A DNA stretch of 64,000 nucleotides from Takifugu bimaculatus (GCA_004026145.2 CP034992.1:17754603-17818602), one strand, 5' to 3'; positions 33,811 through 48,025 are shown, counted from the stretch's first letter. Numbers and translations are program-made. The notes: generated from the sequence alone by a model not told the origin.

Positions 33811-34624
33811 TAATAACAGAGACGGTCACAAGTGCAGTGTGACAGTGTTTTACTATCGGGGGGGTAGGACCATGTAATTATGTATTACTTCTTCCTACTC
33901 CTTTTTAATCATGTATATTACATTCAAAAATGCAGGTGGAACTATTTTTTATTTATTATCTATCCCTACAAACCCCACTGTTTGGCTGTCATGGCGACAG
34001 CTGCAGGGACCGACTCCACCTCGGCCAAACCCAAACTCTGCGCTGTTTGATCGCTGCCTTCAGTCTCGACAGATGCATATGAGTTCGGGGGCGGGTCCAG
34101 TTTCTTACAAGTGGTTTTGTTTGTTTGATGATGAAGCAAGAACTGAACTGGAACCACGGCTCAGCAGAAGATCTGTCTCTAAAGCTTTGAGTTGTTTCCA
34201 TCGGTTCAGATGCTGCTGGTGGATTTCTTTGAAATGAGTCTGTTTCTTTGACAGGAAAATAGACGTGAACTGTAACACAAGTCCCGAGCGACTGTTGCCC
34301 ACAGAAATACACCTCTTAGTAGAATCTCTGTCACATTTTTTCACCATAGTACCTGAAACATAAGCTCATGTTGTGCTGGGTGCTTCAGCACCAGTGAGAT
34401 GGTCCTGGTTCTGTAGAGTGGCCGAGGCGCCTGGTGGGGGGGAGGCGGAGGAATGAGGTGTGGAGCGATGGAGGACGGCGACGGTGGCAGCAGAAGTGTG
34501 TGTTAGGAGCCTTGTTCTTCTAAATTAAACTCTCTCCAGAGGGAAGCACAACTCTGACTGCTCCTTCACACCAGTGGCCCTGAACACACAAACTCACCAC
34601 CAACCTCCTCATCCTGCTCGCCAA

Positions 34625-34690
34625 ACCACTGCCAAAACACACACACTCACTCACGCGCACACGCACGAACACGCATACACACACGCGCGA
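34625..34690 (+). repeat. CA-rich imperfect microsatellite
   Basis: Interrupted (CA)n with CG steps, extending weakly to about 34750. Confidence 0.75.
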
Positions 34691-36319
34691 AACATTGACA
34701 CGCACATGCGATGGCGTGCGCAGATCCCCACAGACGTGCACACATGCGTGCGTGCACACTGCGTCTTTCAGAGCTAAAAATACACGAGTGTGGCAAATGT
34801 GCCCAAAATAACTGGGCACACAAACACATTTGCTGTCCCCTCACCTGTAAAGGCCTCCAGAAAGGTGCGCTGATATGAAAATGAGGACGCCTTCTCACCT
34901 GAACCTCGACAGACCTGCAGCTGCCAGAGAAAACAGCGGGCAGCAACTGGCGACCCAGAGAGATACAGCCAGGATATGAGGTCAGGGGAGGAATGTCCGT
35001 CGGTTTCCCGTATTATGCCTTGTTAACACTGCTCAGCTTCACATTTCCATCTTTACAGGATGCTGCCTGGTAGAACCAGGGTCCAGAGAGACCTGTCAGG
35101 TGGTTCAGGTGGTTCCTGAGAAAGTCTGCGTATGATCATTATTGTTGTGGTTTTATTTACTGCTGGTTTAAAAAGGTGACCTTATCTTTAGCTGTATTTT
35201 AGAGAGTTCGGCCCCACCCTTCCTAACGATGGGCGGCTACTATCCAGAGGTTTTAAAGGTCGTCAGAGAAATAAAGATTTTTTTTCAACCTGCGTGAATG
35301 TTCTGATATTCCATCATTGTTCGGCACAACTCTGCCATGTTCCAAACACAGACTGGCCTTGTTCTTCGCGTCGTTCACGTCTTGCAGAGGCATCTCGCCT
35401 CCTTCACGCTCACCTCGGCAGTGAATAGATGGGGGGGAGGGGGGGCAGGAAGGAGGAGTGAGAGGGGTGAGGGTGGTGAAGGTGATGGTTGGTGCTATAG
35501 GACAGAGGGGAACAGTGTCTCCTCTAAGTCCACGTGAGAGAGACAGCGGGGTCAGTGTGTTTGGCCTGGCCTGCTCTCCTCCGTCTCCCTCGCTCTCTCT
35601 GTCCCAGAAGCTGCTTCTCATTAAGCCTGTTTGTTTTGGCCGGCGCACGGCGGCACTTAGCGGCAACACGCTCGGGCCCACGTGCACGCGCAGATGCACA
35701 TGCAACGCCGGCACGCGCACGTTCCCAGCCTTGTTTGTTTTGGCAGTGACCAGGTGCCACTTACTAGAACCTCTAAACGCCAGCAATCAGCCAAACACAC
35801 CAGTATGTTTACATTTACCGAAGCGTGGACACACACACCCCAAGAGTGTAAACATGATTTACCAGGCGGACTGTGTTGGTTTGAGGCACAACCTGACTCT
35901 CACAATAACCTCAGGTGTCCTCTACAATAAAAGACCTTCAGTTTCAACCCCTAGAAACTAGAGTTTCAGTGGATTTATTGTTACAAACAACGCTTGATTT
36001 CACAAACCAAAGAGATCCCGATGATGCAACATGAAGTTGAGTGAAGCTCAATTGTACCAAACTGAAGGGTTTGAGGAACTTTGGTCCCAACTTATTTTGG
36101 TCACATTTCAGCCAATTCTATTGTTCTTTTAATGGAACAAATGTAAAGTGAAAATCAGAAATCGTAGTTAAATAGTCTTGACACGACGAGCTTAAATGGT
36201 TTTATTCTCCTCAGTAAGATCCAAATGATTGAATCCCAACCCAGAATCTGCTCCTGCTCAAGCCGAAAATGTAATGGTCCTAGTTTCCATCTGAACGAAT
36301 CACACGAAACATTGCTTCA

Positions 36320-36350
36320 ATATATATTTTATATATAATATATATATATC
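36320..36350 (+). repeat. AT microsatellite
   Basis: Interrupted (AT)n of about 30 bases. Confidence 0.85.
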
Positions 36351-38177
36351 AATTTCCTGCTGTCAGAAATGCTGCACAATTGCTGCAGTTACCTTGGCAA
36401 CAGTGTGAATCAAAGGGTGGCAACAACACCAGGATTTTGCTAATATGATGCTAATATGAACTACATGCGCCCCATAAATGTCTGCCTCAAGTCAAGAACA
36501 TCTGACCTTTGCTGAAGCATTTTGGGTTATACGTCAAACTAAAACCACACACCACGGTGAAGGGGAAAATGCTGCACCGTAGGCCACACCTTCAACCCAG
36601 TAGACTACAGTACAGGACTGGAAAGGCTGCGGCTTACATCAGCTACAGCGGCGTTAACATCATTAGATATATTTGAGAAGAATTGATGCACTATTAAAGC
36701 CGTCATCGGTTTGAGGGTGACTTGGACCTGGCGCTCCCTGAACCTTATTCATAAAAACTACGGATTCAGAGCAGGTTTGTGATGAATTAAACCCCAACAG
36801 TCTCCTTCCATTTAAACCCAAAAACATCAAGAATTCTCCTGCATATTCTGAAAGCTGATACGACTGATAATACCTCATAAAGCTCCCATCACAGTCTAGC
36901 TGCCCCCCCCTCCCAAACAGTGGCTCAAGCAAGAGAAAAATTACACCCATTACACTCCCTAACACACACTGTCACTGTACACATTCTGACACACACAGAA
37001 GGAAACAAATGCAGCATTCTCTTCTCTCACCAGGGGTAATTTGGACCCCAACCCTCCTAATTTTCTGTCTGAGCCAGCCGCTGGATGGGCTGCGGAGAGC
37101 AACAAGTGCAGCCTACACTCCCCTGCAGGTTAGGTTTCCCAGCCCGTTTCTCTACACACACCAAAAAATGTGATGAACAATAACTGCATTCTTGGGATCT
37201 GGCAAATGCCCACACATACGTGGACACACGCGGACACGCGTGCAGCCTAACACAAACACACACATACAGACAGATCTGTCTGCGCTCTGCAGGAGCTATG
37301 AAAACTATTGTGGGTGACATAGGTTGGAACCTCGTGGTCTCACAGCAGGACCACGAACACACACTCAATTCAGTAAACATTGACCAGAGGAGAGCGTTTC
37401 CAACCGGGTCCCGGCACCCTGGATGGAATCATGTTGAATCCTAAGCAACAGGCACTCTATTCTTGGGGGAAAATGGGACTAAAACAAATCCATTCACCTC
37501 AGTTATGTCCTCATTTCACTGTATCAGTGTTTTGTCAAGTGTTTTTTTTTTTAAATTCTTGTTTTAAACTGGGATGTTTTAATTTTACAGTAATTTCTGC
37601 CAGCCATGGTTCAAATACCAAAGGCAAGCACAGGTGCTAATGTGCCAAATCTTAAACACCCAAACACAGGTGCTGTTACTAGCATGTTCCAGAGCCAGTT
37701 AAAAGGGGAAAATTAGACTTTTAGTGCTTCTTGTTTCACACAAATGACAAACCCTACCTTCATCATTTTTAGAGGAATTTTATTTGCTTGTTCAACTGAA
37801 AGTCTTCCGTAGGTGTGGGCATGCTGTGCAGAGCTGAATGTCAGATTGTGTATGAAAACATGCACTCCAGTAGCGTCTCCACGCAGTTCCCAAAGCATTA
37901 ATGCTACTTGCTGCCTGACCTGGTCTGTGCTGGTATCGGGTCAGGGCGTTAAGGTTTCTGTTGGACGACTGAGGACAGCCCGCTAAATCCAGCTGTCAAA
38001 ACACACGTGCACAAAGGAACATGCACTCCAAGACATCCAGGTGCCTTTGTATGAATGAGCGTAGTGTATGCCACCTGCACACACACTTGTGTCACATTAA
38101 TTCAGTGTGTAGCCGCAGGTCAGCTGAGGCCGATGACTTGAACTGGGTATCTGCAATGTGGGTGTTATGCAAGAGGC

Positions 38178-38193
38178 TTCCAGAGGGGGCGCT
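38178..38193 (+). promoter_or_regulatory. Partial CTCF-type core
   Basis: The core AGGGGGCGC within TCCAGAGGGGGCGCTG matches the second half of the CTCF consensus; the first half does not. Low weight. Confidence 0.2.
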
Positions 38194-38237
38194 GTCCCCA
38201 AACTGCTAGCTTTCAACATTCTACATGAAATACTGTG

Positions 38238-38263
38238 CTGTGTGTGTGTGTGTGTGTGTGTGT
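38238..38263 (+). repeat. GT microsatellite
   Basis: Pure (GT)n of about 12 units. Confidence 0.9.
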
Positions 38264-38392
38264 TGACTCAGTGAGATTGGCAGCTGCGTCTCTAGAGAGC
38301 TGTGGCTAGGCCGACGCCAGCGAAATGTTGAAACTAAACAGTCCTAATTGAGGAAGATGCTTACATACTCTCCCTCTCACAGAGCATGGAGA

Positions 38393-38420
38393 GTGTGTGT
38401 GTGTGTGTGTGCGTGTGTGT
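38393..38420 (+). repeat. GT microsatellite
   Basis: (GT)n with one GC interruption. Confidence 0.9.
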
Positions 38421-40935
38421 TAGGCGTGAGAGGAAATGAGAAGGTGTGATAACAATGCAATGAATGAGAAAGACACTGCAAAACAGGTATTTGTGGCCCA
38501 TAATGCTCTTGCATTTTCCCCCACCTGCCTAATGAATTGTGGGTAATGTGTGGGATTACACCAGTATGTACCCATATTTTAAAGATATCATGTCCCAAAC
38601 TGGAATTGTTCACTATTGCTTCACTTATTCTTGGCTTGGTTGGTATAAAAACATTTTGTAAGTGCGAACGTGTGACGCACGCATGCACATCGTGAGTTCT
38701 GGTTCTTGGACACAGAAGAATTCAGATTAATAACTGCAGGTTATGTTGAATTAAGATAGACCAGGGTCTATTGGCAAACGCACGTTTCAAATATTTTTCA
38801 TTTGGGAATTGACGTGAGCGTCCTTTTCACTGTGGAATTTCATATCTCCTGTCGTTCACTCGTGACGTGAGCGGAGCGTTCAGGCGTGCAGGTGTTGCAA
38901 GCATCCTAGGTCTGTTTTGGAACACCAGCAGGGTTTACTGGGAGCATGACAGCTGCTGGAATACCTGCTGAAATGCCCACAGGGAGCCAGACCAGGGTCG
39001 GGTCACACCATCAGAGCCACACAGGCCCGGGCAACTGTCACACCCAGGGGCTCGTGCACATATCTTGCCTAATGTTGCCTATATATTGTGCCTTCTGTGG
39101 GCTGCTCACTGTCTCTGTGCTGATTCAATGATCTTAATATTTACTAATTCTTTGGCATCGCTTTGCTGCGTAGCGTTTTTTGTCCCTGACTCACAGTTTG
39201 TCTGTAGAACATGTGCCAGTGCTGCAGGACTCCCTCCCGTCCTCTGCAGGCTCACCTGGGAGCAACCATGGAAGGCACGCTGGTGCCCTGCCTCAGCAGT
39301 ATTTATTTCCTGACTGGCAGCTCAGTGATGCTAATGGTGGTTCGCGTTAGTCATGGCCGGGCATCTGAGTTACTCTTGGCCCGCTTGGGTCACGAGCCGG
39401 ATATCAAATCTTTGGACATGCATTCACGGAATTGATGATTTATTAACCTTTGCTCAACTCAGTCGTGGAGAAATGCAACAATATTAATTCGTGTTGGGTT
39501 TATTGAGCTTATCAGTGCTTCCCTGAGCAGCGAATGTAAGTTTGTGCCAACTTTCTTGTTGCTCTGGGCCCCAGCTGAGCAGCAGTTTGCTGGTCGGCAG
39601 CCATGATAAACAGCTCAGTGTGAAAGGTAACGTGATCCATTAACCTAATTGACAATGAGAACCGATGTTGGACTGGTCTTTGGCGTGAAACTGGCACTCG
39701 GAGATCCTTCGTGCGAGACAGGTATGAGTCTGAAATTTGTAAACACGTGCATACTCATAAAGGTTCAGAGAGTTTGGAAGTGAGAAGGAAAGAGGCCTGG
39801 CGTGAAGCCATGCCCTTATCCCCCAGTGTCATGCTCTAGCTGCAGGAGATAAGAGCTCTCACATCTCCAAAATCCATAGTCTACTGAAACATGGCTTCTT
39901 GGCTCAGAGGGGAATGTCAGTCATTTAATCAGCATTTTATATAAGCATTCCACAAATGCCGAACAAAACCCCAAACTGAGAGGATGTAGGCCTAATTTTT
40001 GAATAATTGAAGTGGACCCACACACACACACCTGGGAGAGCCAACTGGGATGTTTCAACAGCCGTTAGATGCAGTTTGAGTTGAACCGTGCTCTCTCTCT
40101 CTCTCTCTCCATCATATTATAGAAAGATTAATTAGCTTAGCTGTTGAATAAAAATGGGCTACCACCAACACATGTAAAAGCTAAATTCCGTGACAGAGAT
40201 GACTTCCTGTCCCAGAGGCTTCTAGTGACGTACCTGATGGACCATAGACGACTCAGCATTTAGAAAGAGAAAATCATGTTGAACAGAGTGAAGTCGTGTC
40301 CCTGTGTTTTAAAATACACCCCCCTTCCCCCCCCGTCCTCCCCACAGCTGCTTGTCATTTCGGCCTCAGCGCGAAGGGCCACCTGTTCCGAGTAAAGCGG
40401 CGCTCCCTCATTTATCATGTAGTTTACAGTAAAGTGATATTCAACATGAGGGCTTTGGTCCTCGTGTGCTGCTGCAGAACCAATCAAAGCGTCCGAAAAC
40501 TGCGATTGTGGCTCCGTTCACGCTCAACTCTTCCCTTCTAACAGGAAAGCTGCAGTGCGACAACATAATGGTCTTTATTTTATCAGCTAAAGAGTAATAT
40601 GTTCTTACTTTCATCACTATAAACTGGAGTTTATCCAAGGATTCCTCCCCACCTGCGTGTTGGTGTTACGCCTACAGGGAGATCAGTCGGAGGGAGCACA
40701 GCCCCATCAGATAAGGGGGGGGGGTGTGTGTGTGCAAGTTTACACCTCGGTGAGGTGTGTGTCTCAGGTGTGGTGTAGCATGAAGAGAGCAGAACAGCAC
40801 ACAAGATGAGCCAGATAAGAGGATTAATACTTTATAAAACATCTGTGCACAGCTGGGCCGGCAGGAGAAGCCCCCTGTAACCTGCAGTCAGCAGAGTCAT
40901 GTGACCGTCATGGATCTGGTCCTCGTGTTTTTCAT

Positions 40936-40972
40936 ACACACGCACGCACACACACACACACACACACACACG
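40936..40972 (+). repeat. CA microsatellite
   Basis: (CA)n of about 18 units with CG steps at the edges. Confidence 0.92.
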
Positions 40973-41129
40973 CATATCCAGTTCCTCGTGTTATTGAGGG
41001 TGAAATCATTATTTCCTCATCATTTCACCAAAAACTCTCAATTTCCCGAACATCCGACCGATTTCTCCGTGCAAAAGGTACTAGATGAAATTCTTGGAAA
41101 CGGTTCCGTCACACACATGTGGGACGTTT

Positions 41130-41660
41130 GAGTCTCTATAAAAATGTCCTAGCTCTGGTTCTGCCTTTATGCTGTTTGAGTTGGGGTTTTGAGTTTCGGA
41201 GTTAGTCATCCCTGTTTGATATTTGGGCTATCTTCTCTAGTTTGTTGTTTCCTGTTTAATTTTGAAGGATTCTTCTGTGACATGTGCTGATTTATGATGC
41301 TTTGCTTTGTTCTCTTCCCTCTGTTGTTGAGTGTTCTGCCCGGCCCTGATTAGTTCCTCCTGTGTCTCATCGTCTGTCTCTGGTTCTGTGTACTGAAGTG
41401 CATGTGCGCCCTTCGCTGTTTGTCAAATCGTCACGGTTCACTGTGAGCCTCCTTTCTAGCATCAAGGCATTATTTTGTTTTACTTTCCGATTGTCTGGAC
41501 CTCAGAAGATTCTCAGATATTGAATTTTTGCCCCTGTCCCATCTTGGGCCTGATCCCTACCCATCACTCAATGTTTTGGTTGACAAGATAAACAAATAAA
41601 CCATAACCATGGAACCGAACTCGGCTCTGGGTCTGATTGGGACCTGGACCCCTGTATTGG
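41130..41660 (+). mobile_element. Decayed solo LTR-like block (Ty3/gypsy type)
   Basis: The block has the parts of a fish gypsy-type LTR in order. A TATAAAAA box is at about 41138. Then comes T-rich sequence with the CTGATTAGTTCCTCCTGTGT segment that I associate with these LTRs. A pyrimidine-rich stretch follows, then the poly(A) signal in AAACAAATAAACC near 41600. It ends in GGGTCTGATTGGGACCTGG, resembling the 'CTGCATTTGGGTCC' terminus of such elements. No internal gag/pol coding sequence is adjacent on either side, so it would be a solo LTR. Borders are approximate and I saw no target-site duplication. Confidence 0.42.
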
Positions 41661-44600
41661 GGACAGCTCATCTTGGCGCATGATTTGACACAATAGCTGC
41701 TTTCCAAATACAAGAACTATCTATCAAGAATCTTTGGAAGCTCTCTGTGCTGAGCGGTCCAGTAACTTTGGTCTTTATTTGCTTCTATGATGGCTTCCTT
41801 CCTGACATAAAAGCCAGTCTCTGCTCAGCGCGGCTGCAGGAACACACCAACTAGCGTCACCTGTTTGCTTCCCCAGAACTTATTTGACCCTCCTACTGTG
41901 AACTTGTGTGAACCAAAAGGTGGAAAAATTCTGATCTGATTCTGAGACAATCCTTCAGAATGTCTTCTCTGTCTGATTCAGATTTCTCGTCAGCAGGTTA
42001 CGATGCTGACTGTTCTGTAACCTCTTCCAAGCCCAGCTGAAAACCCTCCTGGATCTCCACGTTTCCTGATGTCCTGGGTTGAATTTCTGCAGAATTCTAA
42101 TGAGCCTCTGTAAAAAAAAAAAAAAAAAAGGGTGTAAAAAGAAGACAGGAGAGCAGAGGAAGGAAAAAGAAGGTGCGAGGAAGAAAAAGTTGAGTAAAAC
42201 TGTTCGGACGCTCGCACCATCGTGCGCTGCTCGCACCCACACTCGCTCGCTCCTCAAACAAACACCAGCGCTGCTGCCGCCTCCAGTCCTGCTAATGTGT
42301 TTGAGGCGTTCCAGACGTCTCTAATATCCTGACCTAAAGAGGCAATGGGCTCTGTGCCACACACATTATTCTAATTACCCCCCCACACACACACTTAAAG
42401 GTTTTACTACCGCTGTGTAAAAGTGATATGGCGTCCCACTCTGAAGAGCCGAGTGGGCTGGGCTGACCGATGCTAATAAAGCTGTTTGAGAGCGGCGAGG
42501 ACTCGCGTCTCGTGATGGATTATGCAGGAATTTTCAGCTCCTCTGGTCTAAAACAGCAAACGCTCCATGATGAATAATCTGCATGAAGGAATCAGATGTT
42601 TTCCTCCTCCAAACCAGCTCGGTGCTGTTTCAGATGTCCTGAAAGTTTGGATTTAATGACCGAGTTCATGATCTGTGAACTGTGAAGTCCAACTCTGTAA
42701 ATCAGCATAGCACTTCATCAACAAACGCACCATCGTTGAGATCTAAAATGCTCAATGCAGATTAGATTCTAGTCCTCTTCTGTAATAGTCAGACCCGATG
42801 CCAAGCACTTGTTGGCAGACGGCAACCTAAACACACGTTTTTAACAAAAGCCGCACTTCAAATCTCTGTCTCCCTTTTATCTTCTTAGAACTCTTTATTT
42901 AGTTCCTTTAATTTATATATTCACTCTACGTCCAGGTGCTTTAATTACAAAAAAAGGCTATTTAAAGGTAGTTAGCTGAAATTTTGAGGCATAACCACCA
43001 TATTCCAATCTAGAAAAGACCTTAATCAACAAAGGTCCAACTACTGAGGGACCGCGGTTCTTTAACATGGTCCAGCGCTGACACAGACGAAGAAATATTC
43101 TGGGAATTTTCGCTTTGTTGAGCACCCATGCGGATTCGTCACCTATCAGACTTGAGAGGAATTTAGAAGAACCAAACTGTAGTCCAAGTGTAGAGAAGAC
43201 GTGATGAAGTGTCCGTAGATTTACGCTGAGCGGTGGGACAACCCCGCCCAGATGCTGGCTGCCTTTAAAGCTGCCTAAATCACTTCCTGTTTACCGAAAC
43301 TGAACCTGTACAAACAGATGAATCCGTTTGTTTTAACAGGAGGTGAGTAACTCCTGTTCACAGCGATGTATGTCAATCTCACACATTCTCATAACATCTT
43401 CTTTTTATGTAAAGGATGCAGAGTGTTCGTAATCTGCGTGGTTTCTGACAGCAGGACAGGGTTTCACAATCAAAAGAGGCGTGATATGTCACACGTTAGC
43501 GTCCGAGTCGTGTTTATGTGCAAGACCAGAAATGCCTTTCCAGCATTGAGAAGAAGACTGCAATAATATTCAGTGGTTTTTGTATTTTATACTCGTCATT
43601 CCTGAGGTTATTAAACACCCAAACACCCCAAACACTGGTGTTGAACCCAGTTTCTAAGGTCCCAGGACTGGTTCCTGCTAGACATCAATTAGACATCAGC
43701 TATCTGATGTTTGACCTCACATTCTCCAGTCAGGGGATCCTGGTGATTCCCAGTGTTTGCGGCATCACCGCATACGTGCACTGATACATGTGTGCCCAGA
43801 GAGCGGGGCGGGGGGTACCATAACTGAGCCCATTTGTCTTTAATTTACATTTGGAGCAAAGAGGACCTGGACTGAGACACCCGTCATCACTCTAAGAGGA
43901 CCGCTCCGGTCTGCTCAACACCCTTATCGCCATAATGGTTTCCAGTTGCTCGTAAATTTGGTGAACCGAAGGCAACCAGGACAAAAGAGCGGCCGTCAGA
44001 ACTGCCACGTCTGGTGCGACTGGCTAGACGACTGTACAGCCGTCTGCACACCCCAACAAAGCATGGAAGGAATTATTTCCTGCTCTGGGCATTTAGCAGC
44101 GTCATTCTGATTCGCTAGCATCACCTTTGGCAGTGAACATAGAATAAATTAACGATGATTAATGAGCTATGACTGGTTACTCAAATATACTTCAGAGGTC
44201 TATATTCAGCTAGAAAAAAGGAGCTTATAATAATGTGTAGTTTCTCATGCGATGCCTCTTTGAACATGTCATGTGGGTCATTGTGGTTGGTGTCAGGTTG
44301 CCATGGAGTTCGGTTGTGGTGTTGAGGAGGTCTCAAGCATCCAGCACAGACCTGCATCATATCTTCTGTAGCAGAAGCCTCTTTCTGGGTCTGGGCCACC
44401 AGAACCATCGACCCGTAGGACCTGTATACGTGTAGCGGTGAGGGGAGCGAGACTCACTGACGGAACAAGTGACCTAAAGGGGAAAAACCGCACCGACAGG
44501 GTTATGACCTTGATGTGTCAAGGTCACAGCTATATACAGCTCTTTTTAAAGTTCAACGGCGCTGCTGGAGTTGATGCGAGCGAGAAGCTGACACGTCCGT

Positions 44601-46029
44601 GTGTTGTTCACATATGTGTTTACATTTATGTGAGCAAGTGGTCATATGTTTGACCAAGTGAGTGAAATGAAATGACTTGCACGTGTGTGATCATCTGCGT
44701 GTTCTCAGTTAGTGGAAGCCTCAGATCTATTTTCACTCGGTCTTCTTTGTCCTGCCTGGAGACAATTAGGGAACCTGATTACAGGACAGACACGATGTGT
44801 TGATGCCGAGAAGCTTCGTCCTCTGTCCTGCACACACGAGGACGGCAGAATCCTCGTAACTCTGTCACGAAATCACACACACACACACATCAGTTTGTCC
44901 TGGTCCAGCCATCAGTTGCCACACGCACAAATGTGCTGCTGGCCACTTCTGATCCATCTGCCACACGCACATGACTGTGGTCCAGATCAAGTAATCTATC
45001 AAACATGTGTCCTTTATACAAAGCGCACACTCACACACACGTACATGATATCAATCACTTTACTGGCGTTCTCACATACTCTCCCACAGTAAGAGTGCAT
45101 GTGTGTCTGACCACAGATTCTTCTGGCAGGAGACTCAGAGGAATGTGACAAAGACCCAAGCAAATAATTCTCTGGCCTAGGACACGCAGCCAGTGACCGG
45201 CGTTGGTTTTTATCATCTTATTGTTCACCAGGACCTGCATTCATTAGCTTCTCCTCACCTCTCTGACGTCTTCAGACTTTTGCGGGTCCAGTTTTGAGGG
45301 TCGTGATCCGGCTGTGAGGTCCAGCTGCAGATTTTACTGCTGCTCGGGGTCATCGTGAAGGGCTCCAGCGACGGAAATCTAAGTTGTGACACACACACAC
45401 ACACACAACAAAGACACGAATACACATGCAGTCATACACACATTTATTCAGCTTGAGGATATTGAAAGGTGTTTGTTCAAGCCGAAGGTGTTTATGCTGG
45501 CATGATTAGTGCCCGCAGAGCCACAGGCGGTTACAGCTGTTACTGCAACCAATAAAACACAAATCTGTTGACATGGATCAGGAGTCAAGTGGCTACATGG
45601 AACGTCTCCAGTAATGCTACACAGTCCATGTAGGCCATAGGGTAAATTCTTGCGGAGATTTGTATTTTTCAATAAACTCTAATGATCACTATAACTCATA
45701 AGGAATAAAAAAAAAAGCCCACTTTGGATAACAAGGTCAATAACTCGGTTTTCTTTGAACTGCGCTGGCCTTCAAATGACATGTTGGATGGGAAATCCCA
45801 GTCTTCTCCCTCCTGTGGATAGCAATGGGAAAGTCCTAATGTAATAAGTTTGATAAGAGAAAACACTATATCACACACAGAGAGTCTCACACACTCACGC
45901 GGGAGGAGATTTATTGATATTGTGATAACTCGGGAGTCCAGCAGTGGTTCATTGTGGTTTACAAAAAGGGCTGTTTTATTAAGGTCTAATTTGAAATGGA
46001 ACTTATATCCAGGAAAACATCTTGGAATG

Positions 46030-46078
46030 TCTCTGTCTCTCTCTCTCTCTCTCTCTCACACCCTCTCTCTCTCTCTCC
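46030..46078 (+). repeat. CT microsatellite
   Basis: (CT)n interrupted by CACACC. Confidence 0.9.
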
Positions 46079-47921
46079 ATCCATCCTTCTTGGCTCTTTC
46101 TCACACTATGGTTTCACCCTCTATGATCTGGGTGTGTGCAGGGCCACAGCGGCGCTCTCGTCCTCCTGTGCATCTGAGGCTAACCTTGGACTCTGTTTTG
46201 AAATATTTTGATGCTCTAAATAAGCTGTTGAGTTGAATAAATTAAGCTTTTCTGAGAAACAGTTGGAATATTTATGAAATGTTGGGTGGATTTTAATGAA
46301 ACGATAACAATCTGTGGGAGCCTTTGGTGTGCACTCTGCTGTGATGGAGCTGGGATGAATGCTGGGTAATGGCTAATAAACCAATTATGCTCAGTGGATC
46401 ATGGTGTTTTCTGGCAGATTATTGTGCTGGTTTAAAGATTTCTGTGCCAGACAAAATGTGCTCCAATCCAATAGGCAAAAACACTAAACATGAGCCAGAT
46501 GTTACTGGGAGTTTTTGACTGCTTTTTAAAAAAAAAAATTTTACAAGCCCACTCTGATGACAGACATTTTAAAATCCTCTCATTCTTTTAATTGTCTTGG
46601 GGAATTAGACAGTTCATCTCTCCTCTCCAGCTCCTCCCTTGACTCCCATTAAATGATTTAGAGACGGCACGATAAGATCATGATCATAGTGTCTTACAGG
46701 CCTGTTAATTGTGATAATGTGACATATTGCAGCCCAGCATATTGGACTGACCTCATCCAAGGTTGTAAAGGAGTCACTGTTATCATCTCAGATATACAAA
46801 GTGTGCAGGTTTCAGGCTTGTTGAGACTCGAACTCCTGTAAAAGTCATTAAAGCCGGGGTGACTCAGGTTTTAGCTCATGTGTTTGTCTGATATCACTGG
46901 GGCAGTTGCACCTGGCAGACTCACTTATGAAACATAAGTAGGATGCTGCACATACAGAGCACATCCTGGAATGGATAAAGGAAACAATGTCTTCATGACT
47001 GGCATGTGTTTTATTGCTTTTCAAACCAAGGCTACTAATGAGGGATGGAGCGGGCCTGATAAGGAACATTTCACCATGGTTTCTTTCCCCGCAGAGCTTA
47101 GAGAGCTTGTCCTTCTAAATCTGCAGGGAAACTGAAAGCAATGGAATGACATTATTCACTAAGTATCTGAAGTTGTTAGCGTGAAAATCTCTGGGTTGGA
47201 TCTTTCCCACTGTGGCTGCAGGCTAATGTTTGAGAACAGTCTTATACCCCTAATTACAGGATGGCATTCCCAATTAACAAAAAGGTCCCTGTTGCATATA
47301 TGATTTATTTGAGAAAATCTACATAAGTAATCAAACGTGACTGAACGCTATGATGAAAGTGCTACGGGAGTATTTATTTAGGTTGATATTTCAATATTAT
47401 TATTGAATCTGAGAGCTGACAGCTGCAAACAGACAGGAGACATGAAATAATTTGGCAGCTGGGACACTTTTCCTGCAGGATCTTTGGACGGAGCGGCGCT
47501 CCAGGTGGAAGGATTTGCACTGAAGTGAAACAAAGGACATATAAGTGGACTAAGACTAAAGGGTTTAGTCCTGATGTCCTTCTGTCACGGTCTAATTGGA
47601 AAATGCTCTTCTGTTTACTTCACATTTCATTAATTACTCATGTGACTAAATGTTTACAGACAGGACCTGCCACATGTAGGATTCCTGTCTGGCCCAGAAA
47701 CAAGCTATTCTCTCTCTCTCTGTCGCTGTTGAGAGAGCTCTGATGGATGGATGGTGTGTATGAATGACTGTCTCTATTTATTGAGGGTGGGGGACACAGA
47801 CGTTGTGTTGTTGGGACAGGACTCAGACCGTGACCCTGTGACCCAGCATCTCATACACACAATTTCATCTGGTTTCATAATGAGCACATCACAGTCACAG
47901 CAGGCCCTTTCACCTGACCAG

Positions 47922-48014
<93 letters not shown>

Positions 48015-48025
48015 ACACACACACA
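47922..48025 (+). repeat. Long CA microsatellite
   Basis: About 104 bases of (CA)n, pure for about 90 bases, then one CACCAC interruption. Confidence 0.95.

Larger units (their letters stand above)
32800..37000. other. Non-coding region right of svbp
   Basis: No gene recognised. Open frames at about 33.26-33.58 kb and 35.25-35.79 kb are low-complexity or lack splice context. The stretch contains the dispersed-repeat fragment near 33.7 kb, CA/CG-rich simple sequence near 34.62-34.75 kb and an AT array near 36.32 kb. Confidence 0.5.
37000..45800. other. Non-coding region with scattered microsatellites and an LTR-like block
   Basis: I see no gene. GT arrays lie at 38238-38263 and 38393-38420, CA arrays at 40936-40972, 44875-44890 and 45389-45408, and a CT array at 40103-40120. 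The decayed LTR-like block is at 41.1-41.66 kb and an A-run of 18 at about 42112-42129. The remaining sequence appears unique. Confidence 0.5.

Noticed and set aside
35253..35786. 177-residue - strand frame
   Set aside because: Pro/Ser/Arg-rich low-complexity translation of a GC-rich stretch, also open on the + strand, with no recognisable domain.
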